From Bradyrhizobium sp. S69 (GTDB lineage Bacteria > Pseudomonadota > Alphaproteobacteria > Rhizobiales > Xanthobacteraceae), in assembly GCF_009766005.1 (NCBI RefSeq), contig NZ_LMUK01000038.1:427990-491989 (forward strand): a stretch of DNA of 64,000 nucleotides. Reading direction: 5' to 3'. The translations under genes were made by a program, and so were the position numbers. This document shows positions 17,106 through 26,449 of this stretch, one piece after another (position 1 is the first letter of the stretch; each line of letters opens with the position of its first letter). Under the pieces are notes generated by a model. That model saw nothing but the letters and a program-made list of their open reading frames with translations. It made no database searches and was not told the DNA's origin.

Positions 17106-18257
17106 ATGGCGCGGCATTTTCTGATGTTGCATGTGACGGTGAAGGATGGCGAGCGCGCGCTGTTGACGCGCAACGGCAGGCTTGAGCGGGTGCTCGAGCC
17201 CGGCCGCCATCGGCTGTTCGATCCGCGGTCTGAGCTTGCGGCCGAAATGTTTCAGGTCGTTCGCTCCGAATTTCCCGCGGAGCGATACGCGGTGATCCAT
17301 GCCGCGCGGCCTGATCTGGCGGCCGATCTGTTCGAGGTCGTGGAGACCAAGGCGAACGAAATCGCCATCGTGAGCCTCGACGGGCGCCCGATGCAGGTGA
17401 TGACGCCGTGGCAGGTGCGCGTGTACTGGAAGGTCGCGACGTCGGTCGATGCCGAGCGCATCGACGTGACGAGCGAACCCCGGGTCAGCGCGCATCACCT
17501 CGCGATGACCGATCGCACCCGCCTGGTGATCGTGACCGAGGCGGTGGTCGAGAACCACGAAGCCGGCCTGCTCTATGTCGAGGGCCGGCTGGTGGAGCGG
17601 CTTGCGCCCGGCCGGCATGCCTTCTGGAATGTCGGACGCAAGATCGAGGTCAAGCGCCTCGATCTTCGCCCGCAGGCGGTCGAGATCACCGCGCAGGAGA
17701 TGCTGACCAAGGATCGTATCGCCCTGCGGGTGACGCTGACGGCGTTCCGCCGGATCGTCGATCCCGAGCGCGTCGTCAGCGCGGTGCCGGACGTGGATGC
17801 GTGGCTGTACCGGCTGGTGCAGTTCGCGATCCGTGAGGCGGTGGCCGGCCGCACGCTCGACGAAGTGCTTTCTGCGAAGGCGGCCCTCGATGCGGAGCTT
17901 CGGGACTATGTCCGCGCGCGTATCGCGGACTCCGGTGTCGAGGTCACCGAGCTTGGCGTAAAGGATGTGATCCTTCCCGGCGAGATCCGGGAGTTGGTGA
18001 ACAAGGTGGTGGAAGCGGAGCGGGTGGCGAAGGCCAACCTGATCCGCCGCCAGGAAGAGACGGCGGCAACGCGGTCGCTTCTGAACACCGCCAAGCTGAT
18101 GGAGGAGAACCCGCTGCTGCTGCGGCTCAAGGAGCTGGAGTCGCTGGAGCGGCTGGTCGAGAAGGTCGGACGGATCGACCTTCACGCGGGGGATGGGCAG
18201 GGCTTTGATGCCTTGCTCAACAAGCTGGTTCGCCTGAAGCCTGCGGAAGCCACGTGA
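17106..18257 (+). CDS. Slipin / SPFH (band 7) family protein
   Basis: A 383-residue SPFH-domain protein. The core (GLLYVEGRLVERLAPGRHAFW, then LDLRPQAVEITAQEMLTKDRIALRV, and the C-terminal AKANLIRRQEETAATRSLLNTAKLMEENPLLLRLKELE coiled region) is slipin-like. There is no N-terminal membrane span, unlike classical stomatins. An extra copy of the opening motif (ALLTRNGRLERVLEPGRHRLFD) occurs at residues ~17-38. Proteins of this family form membrane-associated oligomers. AAGGAGG lies six bases before the ATG. It ends at a strong terminator and is not part of an obvious operon. Confidence 0.85.
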   Translation: MARHFLMLHVTVKDGERALLTRNGRLERVLEPGRHRLFDPRSELAAEMFQVVRSEFPAERYAVIHAARPDLAADLFEVVETKANEIAIVSLDGRPMQVMTPWQVRVYWKVATSVDAERIDVTSEPRVSAHHLAMTDRTRLVIVTEAVVENHEAGLLYVEGRLVERLAPGRHAFWNVGRKIEVKRLDLRPQAVEITAQEMLTKDRIALRVTLTAFRRIVDPERVVSAVPDVDAWLYRLVQFAIREAVAGRTLDEVLSAKAALDAELRDYVRARIADSGVEVTELGVKDVILPGEIRELVNKVVEAERVAKANLIRRQEETAATRSLLNTAKLMEENPLLLRLKELESLERLVEKVGRIDLHAGDGQGFDALLNKLVRLKPAEAT

Positions 18258-18260
18258 CAA

Positions 18261-18293
18261 GAAGGGTCGCCTGCGGGCGGCCCTTCGCTTTTT
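18261..18293 (+). terminator. Rho-independent terminator after slipin gene
   Basis: GAAGGGTCGCC 18261-18271 pairs with GGCGGCCCTTC 18276-18286 (11 bp, one G-U) around a four-base loop, followed by GCTTTTTG. It begins four bases after the slipin stop codon. Confidence 0.8.
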
Positions 18294-18335
18294 GCGAGAC
18301 ACATGCCGGTCGAATTCGACGTCACCCGCCGGCTA

Positions 18336-19811
18336 TCAACCCGCATAACCCGGGGGCGGCACGAAGCCGCCGAACTGGCGTTCCAGAAGTGCGGCGAAGG
18401 CGATCGTCGTGCGATCCTCAAGGTAAGGTCCGATGATTTGCACCCCGATCGGCAGACCGGACGGCGAGCGATCGATCGGGGCTGCGGTCGCGGGGAGGCC
18501 GCATGTGGTGGCGGGGTCCGCCCACACGTAGCACGCATCCTCGAAGTTGTACGCCTTGCCGTCGATCTCGAGATGTCGCGCCTCGATCGGCAGCGAATGG
18601 CCGTGCGGGAATGCTGGAACCGAAGCGGGCGGGTACAGCACAATGTCCCACTCGCGAAACAACAGGCGCCACTGTTGTTGAAGCCGCTTGCGCGCCACAT
18701 CGGTGATCATCCAATCGCGATGGCTCATGACCGTGCCGCGCATGCGCTCGGTTGCCAGCGCGTTGTCACCCGTCGCCAGCGCTGTGGCCGCGCGTTGCGC
18801 TTCATCATAACGCTCAGGCGCCAGGCGCGTGCTCTTGGCGGCGCCCAGCAGTTTCATATACAGCCGAGCCGACTCCGCGAGATCAGGCAACAACGCGCTG
18901 GCGTGAGCCACCTTGACGCCAACGTTGGCGAGCCGCTCCGACAATCGGCCGATCGCGGTGCGAACCTCGGTGCCAACAGGCATCATTGGATGGTTATCGA
19001 TGACGAGAACGCGGAAATCGCCGAGATCGTCGTGGCGGGGCGGTGATAATGCCGACCGATAGCCGATGCCTTCGCGATCCTCGTCCGGGGCTGCGACCGC
19101 ATCCAGCGCCAGTGCCAGATCGGCCGCGGTTCTGGCCATCGGACCGACCACGGCGAGGTCGCCATGGCCCGGCAATGGCGGCGAGGCGGGCGGGTTGTAC
19201 CCCCGCATCGGGATCAGGCCGAGTGTTGGCTTGTGGGCGTAGACGCCACAGAAATGCGCGGGCATGCGCAGCGATCCGCCAATGTCGGAGCCAAACGACA
19301 GCGGCCCAAACCCGGCGGCGATGGCCGCCGCGGATCCGCCTGAGGACCCGCCGGGAGAGCGGCCGATGTCCCACGGATTGTTGGTCGTTCCGTAGATGTC
19401 GTTGTAGCTCTGGAAGTCGCCGAGACCGACCGGCACATTGGTCTTGCCGAGCACGATGGCGCCGGCGCTCTTCACCCGGGAGACAATGAGCGCATCCTCT
19501 TTCGGCACGAAGTCCCTGAACTGCGGAAACCCCCATGTCGTCGGCAGCCCGGCAATGTTGAAGGCTTCCTTGAACGTGATGGGGATGCCGAGCAGCGGCC
19601 GCTGTTCGCCGCGTGCCAGCGCGGCATCGGCTGCCGCAGCCGCTTCCCGCGCGCGTTCAAAGTCGCGAACCACGACCGTATTGAGGCGCCGATCCAAGGC
19701 CTCAATTCGCGCGATGGTATGTGCCGCAAGCTCCGAAGCCGAAATCCTTCGGGCCCGCAACGCCTCGGTCAACGCTTTGATGGTAGCGTAGTCCCACTCT
19801 GACGATGGCAT
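18336..19811 (-). CDS. Amidase signature family protein
   Basis: A 491-residue amidase. The Ser-cisSer-Lys triad is visible: Lys81 in [10 protein letters not shown], the cis-Ser in [12 protein letters not shown] (156-157) and the nucleophile Ser180 in [13 protein letters not shown]. The length and C-terminal [19 protein letters not shown] motif are typical. It should hydrolyse a carboxamide to acid plus ammonia; the substrate is not predictable. It is not a GatA, because no gatB/gatC genes are near. It is transcribed toward the slipin gene and appears monocistronic. Confidence 0.88.
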   Translation of the reverse strand: MPSSEWDYATIKALTEALRARRISASELAAHTIARIEALDRRLNTVVVRDFERAREAAAAADAALARGEQRPLLGIPITFKEAFNIAGLPTTWGFPQFRDFVPKEDALIVSRVKSAGAIVLGKTNVPVGLGDFQSYNDIYGTTNNPWDIGRSPGGSSGGSAAAIAAGFGPLSFGSDIGGSLRMPAHFCGVYAHKPTLGLIPMRGYNPPASPPLPGHGDLAVVGPMARTAADLALALDAVAAPDEDREGIGYRSALSPPRHDDLGDFRVLVIDNHPMMPVGTEVRTAIGRLSERLANVGVKVAHASALLPDLAESARLYMKLLGAAKSTRLAPERYDEAQRAATALATGDNALATERMRGTVMSHRDWMITDVARKRLQQQWRLLFREWDIVLYPPASVPAFPHGHSLPIEARHLEIDGKAYNFEDACYVWADPATTCGLPATAAPIDRSPSGLPIGVQIIGPYLEDRTTIAFAALLERQFGGFVPPPGYAG

Positions 19812-20086
19812 GGAATGATCCTCTTGCGCCGATCCCTCGTATCACACTTAGCTGTGTTCTGCGTCCAATAGACCTATACGCAGGTTTAGCGACCCGGCTT
19901 TCCGACGGTCGGCACGGCCTAAACCGGCGGAAACACATGACATGAAGGGTCGTCTGCGGGCAGGCCTTCATCGTATCCCCGATTTTCTTTCGGTGATTTC
20001 GGCCGTACGTGATCAATGCCACACAAGATTCAAGCACGGTGCGCGATATTGGCGTTGCTCTGAAGATTTCCAGCCGGGATAATTTC

Positions 20087-21337
20087 ATGAATTCATCCGA
20101 ACAAACTGCCCAACCGTCGCCGTGGAGTTCAGTGTTTCTGAAGCCGGGTGATACCATCGAACGCATTCTGGCCGAGCGGCCGCGGCGTGGCGTGCTGCTG
20201 CTGGGAAGCGTGGGCTTGATGTCGGGCTCGGTGAGCCAGCTTCTCGGCTTCGGCATCCAGAACCACGCATTCGACTGGCGCATTGTCGTTGCTCTCGTGG
20301 TTGCCTGCGCGATCGGTGGCATCGTCAGCCTCTATATCGCGGCATGCGTGTTGAAATATTGCGGCAGGATGCTGGGAGGTCGCACGTCCGCCACTGACCT
20401 GCGCACGGTTGTCGCGTGGGGCATGACGCCGGGTATTCTGGGACTGGTCATCGCCGTGGCTCTCGCCGTTGTCGCCTCCGTCGCAAGCCGGGCAGGCGAG
20501 CCCGCGCCGGCGTGGATATTTTCGCTGCTGCAGACGAACATTCTGACCTGCGGAATATGGTCCGTGATTGGCTTTGCCAAGATGCTGGCGCGGGTCGAGG
20601 GATTCGGCTTCTGGCGAACCGCCACGGCCTGCATTCTCGGCGGGATCCTGACCCTCGTCCTGTCACTGTCGATCGCGGTAGGCATCCGTACCGTGCTGTT
20701 CCAGCCGTTCAGCACGCCCAGCCATGCGATGAATCCCACCTTGCTAGTGGGCGACAATTTCTTTGTCTCGAAGTTTTCCTATGGCTACACCCACTATTCG
20801 ATCCCGTTGTCGCCGCACTGGTTTTCCGGGCGTATCTTCGGGACCGACCCGGCGCGCGGCGACGTCGTGGTGTTTCGCGTCCCGAAAGACGATAGCGTCG
20901 ATTACATCAAGCGCGTGGTTGGTCTGCCCGGTGACCGCATTCAGGTGAAGCAGGGCGTGCTCACCATCAACGGCACAGCGGTGAAACGCGAGCCAATGGC
21001 TGATTTCGTCGGCGACGGCTCCTGCGGGGAAAATGCCGCCGCCGCAGTGAAGCGCTGGCGCGAAACGCTGCCCAACGGCGTCAGCTATGAAACGCTCGAT
21101 TGTGTGGAGAACGGCCTTTACGACAACACCAGGATTTTCGAAGTGCCGGCCGGCCAGTTCTTCGCGCTGGGCGACAATCGCGACAACTCGACCGACAGCC
21201 GCCTAGCCACGTTTGGCACGATCCCGTTCGACAATCTGGTCGGCCGTGCCCGGATGATCTTCCTCTCGGTCGCTCCAGCGTCAGGAGAAGCGCCGTCGGT
21301 CGCGCGTCCCGAGCGATTGGGCCAGATGATTCGTTGA
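20087..21337 (+). CDS. lepB: Yip1 domain-signal peptidase I fusion lacking the catalytic serine
   Basis: A 416-residue protein. Residues ~30-195 hold a multi-span Yip1-type region (GVLLLGSVGLMSGSVSQLLGFG ... ATACILGGILTLVLSLSIAVG). The rest is a signal peptidase I (S26) domain with SKFSYGYTHYSIPL, DYIKRVVGLPGDRI containing the general base Lys275, and box E FFALGDNRDNSTDSR. The active-site box reads STPSHAMNPTLLVGD. In LepB this is PSGSMxPTL, so the nucleophile Ser is Ala214 here (codon GCG at 20726-20728). It is therefore probably not an active serine peptidase, or it uses another residue. The ATG at 20087 is chosen; the frame is open to a GTG at 20009. A shared terminator separates it from groEL. 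Confidence 0.85.
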   Translation: MNSSEQTAQPSPWSSVFLKPGDTIERILAERPRRGVLLLGSVGLMSGSVSQLLGFGIQNHAFDWRIVVALVVACAIGGIVSLYIAACVLKYCGRMLGGRTSATDLRTVVAWGMTPGILGLVIAVALAVVASVASRAGEPAPAWIFSLLQTNILTCGIWSVIGFAKMLARVEGFGFWRTATACILGGILTLVLSLSIAVGIRTVLFQPFSTPSHAMNPTLLVGDNFFVSKFSYGYTHYSIPLSPHWFSGRIFGTDPARGDVVVFRVPKDDSVDYIKRVVGLPGDRIQVKQGVLTINGTAVKREPMADFVGDGSCGENAAAAVKRWRETLPNGVSYETLDCVENGLYDNTRIFEVPAGQFFALGDNRDNSTDSRLATFGTIPFDNLVGRARMIFLSVAPASGEAPSVARPERLGQMIR

Positions 21338-21362
21338 GGTGTGTCGCCCTCTCGCCCAAACA

Positions 21363-21390
21363 AAAACCCCGGCATCGCTGCCGGGGTTTT
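21363..21390. terminator. Bidirectional terminator between signal peptidase-like gene and groEL
   Basis: AAAACCCCGGCA 21363-21374 and TGCCGGGGTTTT 21379-21390 form a perfect 12-bp stem with a TCGC loop. The A-run and T-run allow termination from both convergent genes. Confidence 0.85.
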
Positions 21391-21420
21391 GCATTCTGTG
21401 AACTTGCCTGAGTGGCTGGA

Positions 21421-23132
<1,712 letters not shown>

Positions 23133-23147
23133 CGTGTGCGGCGTGAA

Positions 23148-23465
23148 TTAAGCGGCCTTCTTCTTGGCAGCCGGAACGTCGGTGAGGACGCCCATGATGT
23201 CGCTCTCTTTCATGATCAGGAGCTCCTGGCCGTCGAGCTTGACCTCGGTGCCCGACCACTTGCCGAACAGGACGCGGTCGCCGACCTTGAGGTCGATCGG
23301 GATCAGCTTGCCGGCTTCGTCGCGGCCACCCGGGCCAACGGCGGTGATTTCGCCCTGCGAGGGCTTTTCCTTGGCACTGTCCGGAATGATGATGCCGCCA
23401 GCTGACTTCTCTTCGGCGTCGATACGCTTGACCACAACGCGGTCGTGAAGCGGACGGAAATTCAT
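23148..23465 (-). CDS. groES: Co-chaperonin GroES
   Basis: 105 residues, starting [39 protein letters not shown] sequence with the mobile loop ([11 protein letters not shown]) that docks to Gro[18 protein letters not shown] and [34 protein letters not shown] are classic. The Lys/Ala tail (AAKKKAA) is common in rhizobial GroES. AGGAGG lies just upstream of the ATG. First gene of groESL. Confidence 0.98.
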   Translation of the reverse strand: MNFRPLHDRVVVKRIDAEEKSAGGIIIPDSAKEKPSQGEITAVGPGGRDEAGKLIPIDLKVGDRVLFGKWSGTEVKLDGQELLIMKESDIMGVLTDVPAAKKKAA

Positions 23466-23509
23466 GCAGTCCTCCTAAGCTTTTGAAGATGTTGTCGAGT
23501 TTTTGCAGA

Positions 23510-23536
23510 TTGGCAGTCACTGCCGGCGAGTGCCAG
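23510..23536 (-). promoter_or_regulatory. CIRCE-like operator (HrcA site) of groESL
   Basis: On the minus strand it reads CTGGCACTC-N9-GACTGCCAA. The CIRCE consensus is TTAGCACTC-N9-GAGTGCTAA. The spacer is exactly nine bases and the arms pair at 8 of 9 positions. It lies 45 bases upstream of the groES ATG, where HrcA repressor would block transcription until heat stress. Confidence 0.7.
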
Positions 23537-23551
23537 CGCGACTGACGTGGA

Positions 23552-23579
23552 CATAATCCAGACTGCTGAGGGGGACAAG
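23552..23579 (-). promoter_or_regulatory. Possible groESL promoter, sigma-32-like
   Basis: Upstream of the CIRCE-like site the minus strand has CTTG (23576-23579), an 18-base spacer, then ATTATG (23552-23557). CTTG plus an AT-rich -10 element is the alphaproteobacterial heat-shock promoter pattern, and the order promoter then CIRCE then groES is the usual one. Confidence 0.4.
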
Positions 23580-23667
23580 TGCCTGTAGCAGATTTTTTGG
23601 CACTCAAATATGACGCCTGCCAACTTTGTTCCGTATCCTTAACGCGGCGGAAAAGCCCGGAGTCTGC

Positions 23668-23700
23668 GCGTTAGCACTTGCGGTAAGCTGCTGCTAACGC
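23668..23700. promoter_or_regulatory. Perfect inverted repeat resembling a second, degenerate CIRCE
   Basis: GCGTTAGCA (23668-23676) and TGCTAACGC (23692-23700) are a perfect 9-bp inverted repeat. Within it TTAGCACTT-N9-TGCTGCTAA follows the CIRCE spacing with the outer six bases conserved. It sits about 200 bases upstream of groES and 150 upstream of usg. Confidence 0.4.
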
Positions 23701-23847
23701 AACAAATTTCAACGTTTCATTAAACATTTAAGCTTGTGATGGGTGGGTATCGTGCGTCACATTTCTCTCATGTGAGCGCGTCTCCACCGGGTGGCTCCCG
23801 GATGGCCAGCCACCCCTTGAAAATGCGCTCCAGCAATGGAGGTTGGC

Positions 23848-24132
23848 ATGGTCTCGCGGGTTGGCGTTTCCGAGGATTTCCGGAAACAAGTGCTGGGGTA
23901 TGGGCTGACGACGGCGCAAATTCTCTATCGATTGCCCGATCATCCCTCGTTGTTACAAACCTATGTCTGGCAGAACTACGATCTGTTTCCGAAATTCCCG
24001 GCGCTGAAGGATTTCCTGTCCTTCTGGCAGGAAAAGCTGGAGGGGCCGCTGTTCTCGGTGACCGTGGCGCATTCGAAATTGATAAAGCCCGCCGAACTGC
24101 GCGCTGTTGATGGCGTGTTCCGGCTGCATTGA
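23848..24132 (+). CDS. usg: Usg family protein
   Basis: A 94-residue protein matching the Usg family, small proteins of alphaproteobacteria first named from a position next to tryptophan genes. Motifs are SEDFRKQVLGYGLTTAQILYRLPDHPSLLQTYVWQNYDL and FSVTVAHSKLIKPAELRAVDGVF. The ATG at 23848 is chosen because GGAGG lies five bases before it; an ATG four codons earlier lacks such a site. No trp genes are nearby here. Function is not established. Confidence 0.88.
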   Translation: MVSRVGVSEDFRKQVLGYGLTTAQILYRLPDHPSLLQTYVWQNYDLFPKFPALKDFLSFWQEKLEGPLFSVTVAHSKLIKPAELRAVDGVFRLH

Positions 24133-24152
24133 GATCGCAGCTTCGAGGCTTC

Positions 24153-24243
24153 GTAGGGTGGGCAAAGCGTAAGCGTGCCCACCAAGCTTACCTCAATGCT
24201 AGGGATGGTGGGCACGGCGCAAGGGCGCCTTTGCCCACCCTAC
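24153..24243. repeat. Intergenic palindromic repeat, family A copy 2
   Basis: GTAGGGTGGGCAAAGCG at the left is answered by CGCCTTTGCCCACCCTAC at the right. Same family as 990-1113. It lies in the 161-base gap between usg and the cupin gene. Confidence 0.8.
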
Positions 24244-24293
24244 GAAGCTGCATTTGTGCTAACCTTTTCGGACAACGGAAAGGGAGAACGTCA

Positions 24294-24848
24294 ATGGCCA
24301 AAAAGAAGCCGACGCGGAAATCGAACAAGCCGACCGCGCGTGCCGCCGCCAAAACCGCCGCGCAGAAAAAATCGCCGGCGCGCAAGGCGGCTGCCAAATC
24401 GACCGCGCGCAAGAAGCTGAAGAGCAAGGGCCGCGCGACAGCACCGGCGAAGCGCGCGCGTCCCAAGCAACGCATCGCCATCAGCCATCACCGTGAGGAA
24501 GATTTCAAGGCCGACGGCCTGCGCGCCTACGCGCATTACCGCGACCTCGGCGTCGCCGATGCGAGTCACGGCGTTGCGCAAGCGCATGTGATCCGGTTGA
24601 TCGGGCCATGCAACCCCGCGGAAGTGTCAAAGCTGCATTTCCATCACGTCGACTTCCAGATGGTCTACGTGCTGAAGGGCTGGGTGAAGACCTACATGGA
24701 AGGGCAGGGCGAAACGCTGATGCAACAAGGCAGCGCCTGGACCCAGCCGCCGAAGATCAAGCATCTGATCCTGGATTATTCCGACGACGTCGAATTGCTG
24801 GAAGTGATCCTGCCGGCGGAGTTCAAGACGGTGGAACTGGCGAGCTGA
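24294..24848 (+). CDS. Cupin-domain protein with histone H1-like Lys/Ala-rich N-terminal tail
   Basis: A 184-residue protein in two parts. Residues 1-60 are almost only Lys, Arg, Ala, Thr, Ser and Pro (KKKPTRKSNKPTARAAAKTA and so on), like the tails of bacterial histone H1-like proteins. Residues ~62-184 are a small cupin: HFHHVDFQMVYVLKGW gives the HxH...E-type metal site region, and QQGSAWTQPPKIKHLILDYSDDVELLEVILPAEF follows. GGGAGA lies upstream of the ATG. The cupin may bind a small ligand or metal, while the tail could contact DNA, RNA or membranes. No operon partner. Confidence 0.75.
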   Translation: MAKKKPTRKSNKPTARAAAKTAAQKKSPARKAAAKSTARKKLKSKGRATAPAKRARPKQRIAISHHREEDFKADGLRAYAHYRDLGVADASHGVAQAHVIRLIGPCNPAEVSKLHFHHVDFQMVYVLKGWVKTYMEGQGETLMQQGSAWTQPPKIKHLILDYSDDVELLEVILPAEFKTVELAS

Positions 24849-24866
24849 AGCGCGTCAATCTCAAGT

Positions 24867-24995
24867 TCGTCATTCCGGGGCGTGCTCTTGCACGAGCCCG
24901 GAATCCATAGCCCCTGTATCTGAGTTCAACACCAAACGCTGTCGCAGGGGTTATGGATTCCGGGCCCACGCAAAGATGCGTGTCCCGGAATGACG
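24867..24995. repeat. Intergenic palindromic repeat, family C copy 1
   Basis: CGTCATTCCGGGGCG...GGAATCCATA-CCCCTGT at the left faces GGGGTTATGGATTCCGGGC...CCCGGAATGACG at the right. A matching copy lies at 41176-41301. It separates convergent genes. Confidence 0.85.
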
Positions 24996-25021
24996 ATGCG
25001 TTTTTGCCTAGCGTTCCGTAA

Positions 25022-26272
25022 TCAGCTCAACACCCCCACGATCGCGCCTATCAGGCAGGTCGTCAGCGTGCCCGAGACGATCGACTTTAACCCCAGCGCA
25101 TTGATTTCCTCGCGGCGTTGCGGGGCCATCACGCCGAGGCCGCCGATCATGATGCCGAGGCTGCCGAAATTGGCAAAGCCGCACATCGCATAGAGCATGA
25201 TCAGGCGCGAACGGGGATCCAGCGCGTCGGCGCCGAGTTTTGACAGATCGACATAGGCAATCAATTCGTTGAGCACCGTCTTGGTGCCCATCAGGCTTCC
25301 CGCAATGATCGCCTGCGACCAGGGCAGGCCCATCAGCCAGCACACCGGCGCCATGGCGTAACCGAGCAGCCGTTGCAGCGAGATCGCGGCGCCGCCGATA
25401 TTGGGCAGCAATCCGAGGATCGCATTGGCGAGGTAGACCAGCGCCACCAGCACGATCAGCATCGCGACAATGTTGAGCAGCAGTTCGAGTCCGGCTGAGG
25501 TGCCCTTGACGATCGCGTCCATGGTGCTGGCGACCTCGACATCGACCGCCTCCAGCGCGCCGCCGGTACGTTTATCGGAGGTCTCCGGCACCATGATCAG
25601 GCTGACCAGGATCGCGGCCGGTGCCCCCAGCACCGAGGCAATGACAAAATGCGCCGCCGCGTCCGGGATCAGCGGCGCCAATAATGTCGCGTAGAGCACC
25701 AGCACGGTGCCGGCGATGCCGGCCATGCCGCCGGTCATCACCAGAAACAATTCGCTGCGGGTGAGTTGCGAAAGATAAGGGCGGATGAACAGCGGGGCTT
25801 CCACCATGCCGAGAAAGATATTGGCGGCAGTGGAAAGTCCGACGGCGCCGCCGACGCCGAGCGTGCGCTCCAACAGCCACGCCATGCCGCGCACCACCGG
25901 CGGCAGCACGCGCCAGTAGAACAACAGCGTGGTCAGCACGCTCATGACCAGCACGACCGGCAGCGCCTGGAACGCCAGAATAAAATCCGCGCCGGGCATT
26001 TTGGGATCGAACGGCAGCGCAGCCCCGCCGAGATAGCCGAACACGAAGGAGGTGCCGGCGCGCGAGGCCGCCGCGATGGCACCGACGGCGTCGTTGATCA
26101 CGCCAAAGGCATGGGACACGAACGGCAGTTTGATCAGCACGATCGCGGTCAGGACGGTTGCGACCAGGCCGATCGCGGTCTGTCGCAACGATACCGCGCG
26201 GCGGTTCTCGCCAAATGCCCACGCCAGCGCCAGCAAGGCGACGACACCGAACGCCGATTGTAGCTGAAGCAT
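25022..26272 (-). CDS. NupC/CNT-type concentrative nucleoside transporter
   Basis: A 416-residue protein with about ten hydrophobic segments. CNT-family signatures are present: NIFLGMVEAPLFIRPYL (consensus (Q/M)xEAPLxIRP) and GFANFGSLGIMIGGLG in the last third, as well as GSLMGTKTVLNELIAY. It should import nucleosides with H+ or Na+. It is divergent from the MFS gene across a 177-base gap and appears monocistronic, ending near repeat family C. Confidence 0.88.
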   Translation of the reverse strand: MLQLQSAFGVVALLALAWAFGENRRAVSLRQTAIGLVATVLTAIVLIKLPFVSHAFGVINDAVGAIAAASRAGTSFVFGYLGGAALPFDPKMPGADFILAFQALPVVLVMSVLTTLLFYWRVLPPVVRGMAWLLERTLGVGGAVGLSTAANIFLGMVEAPLFIRPYLSQLTRSELFLVMTGGMAGIAGTVLVLYATLLAPLIPDAAAHFVIASVLGAPAAILVSLIMVPETSDKRTGGALEAVDVEVASTMDAIVKGTSAGLELLLNIVAMLIVLVALVYLANAILGLLPNIGGAAISLQRLLGYAMAPVCWLMGLPWSQAIIAGSLMGTKTVLNELIAYVDLSKLGADALDPRSRLIMLYAMCGFANFGSLGIMIGGLGVMAPQRREEINALGLKSIVSGTLTTCLIGAIVGVLS

Positions 26273-26449
26273 CGATCCCCCAAAAAGCCGTGCGCGAGTA
26301 TGGCCGCGCCATGCTCAAAAGCGCAATCCCGTATGCAGGCAGTAACGGGCCATTGACATCGGGGCGGCCGTCAGTCACGGCGTGAACAAGAGAAAAGCAG
26401 GTGGAGCGGGCGGTTCGCTCTCACGGCGAGCAACGCGGGAAGCCGGTCG

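Noticed and set aside
16827..18302. 491-aa minus-strand frame over the slipin gene
   Set aside because: Slipin has a good ribosome site, domain match and terminator; the antisense frame has none.
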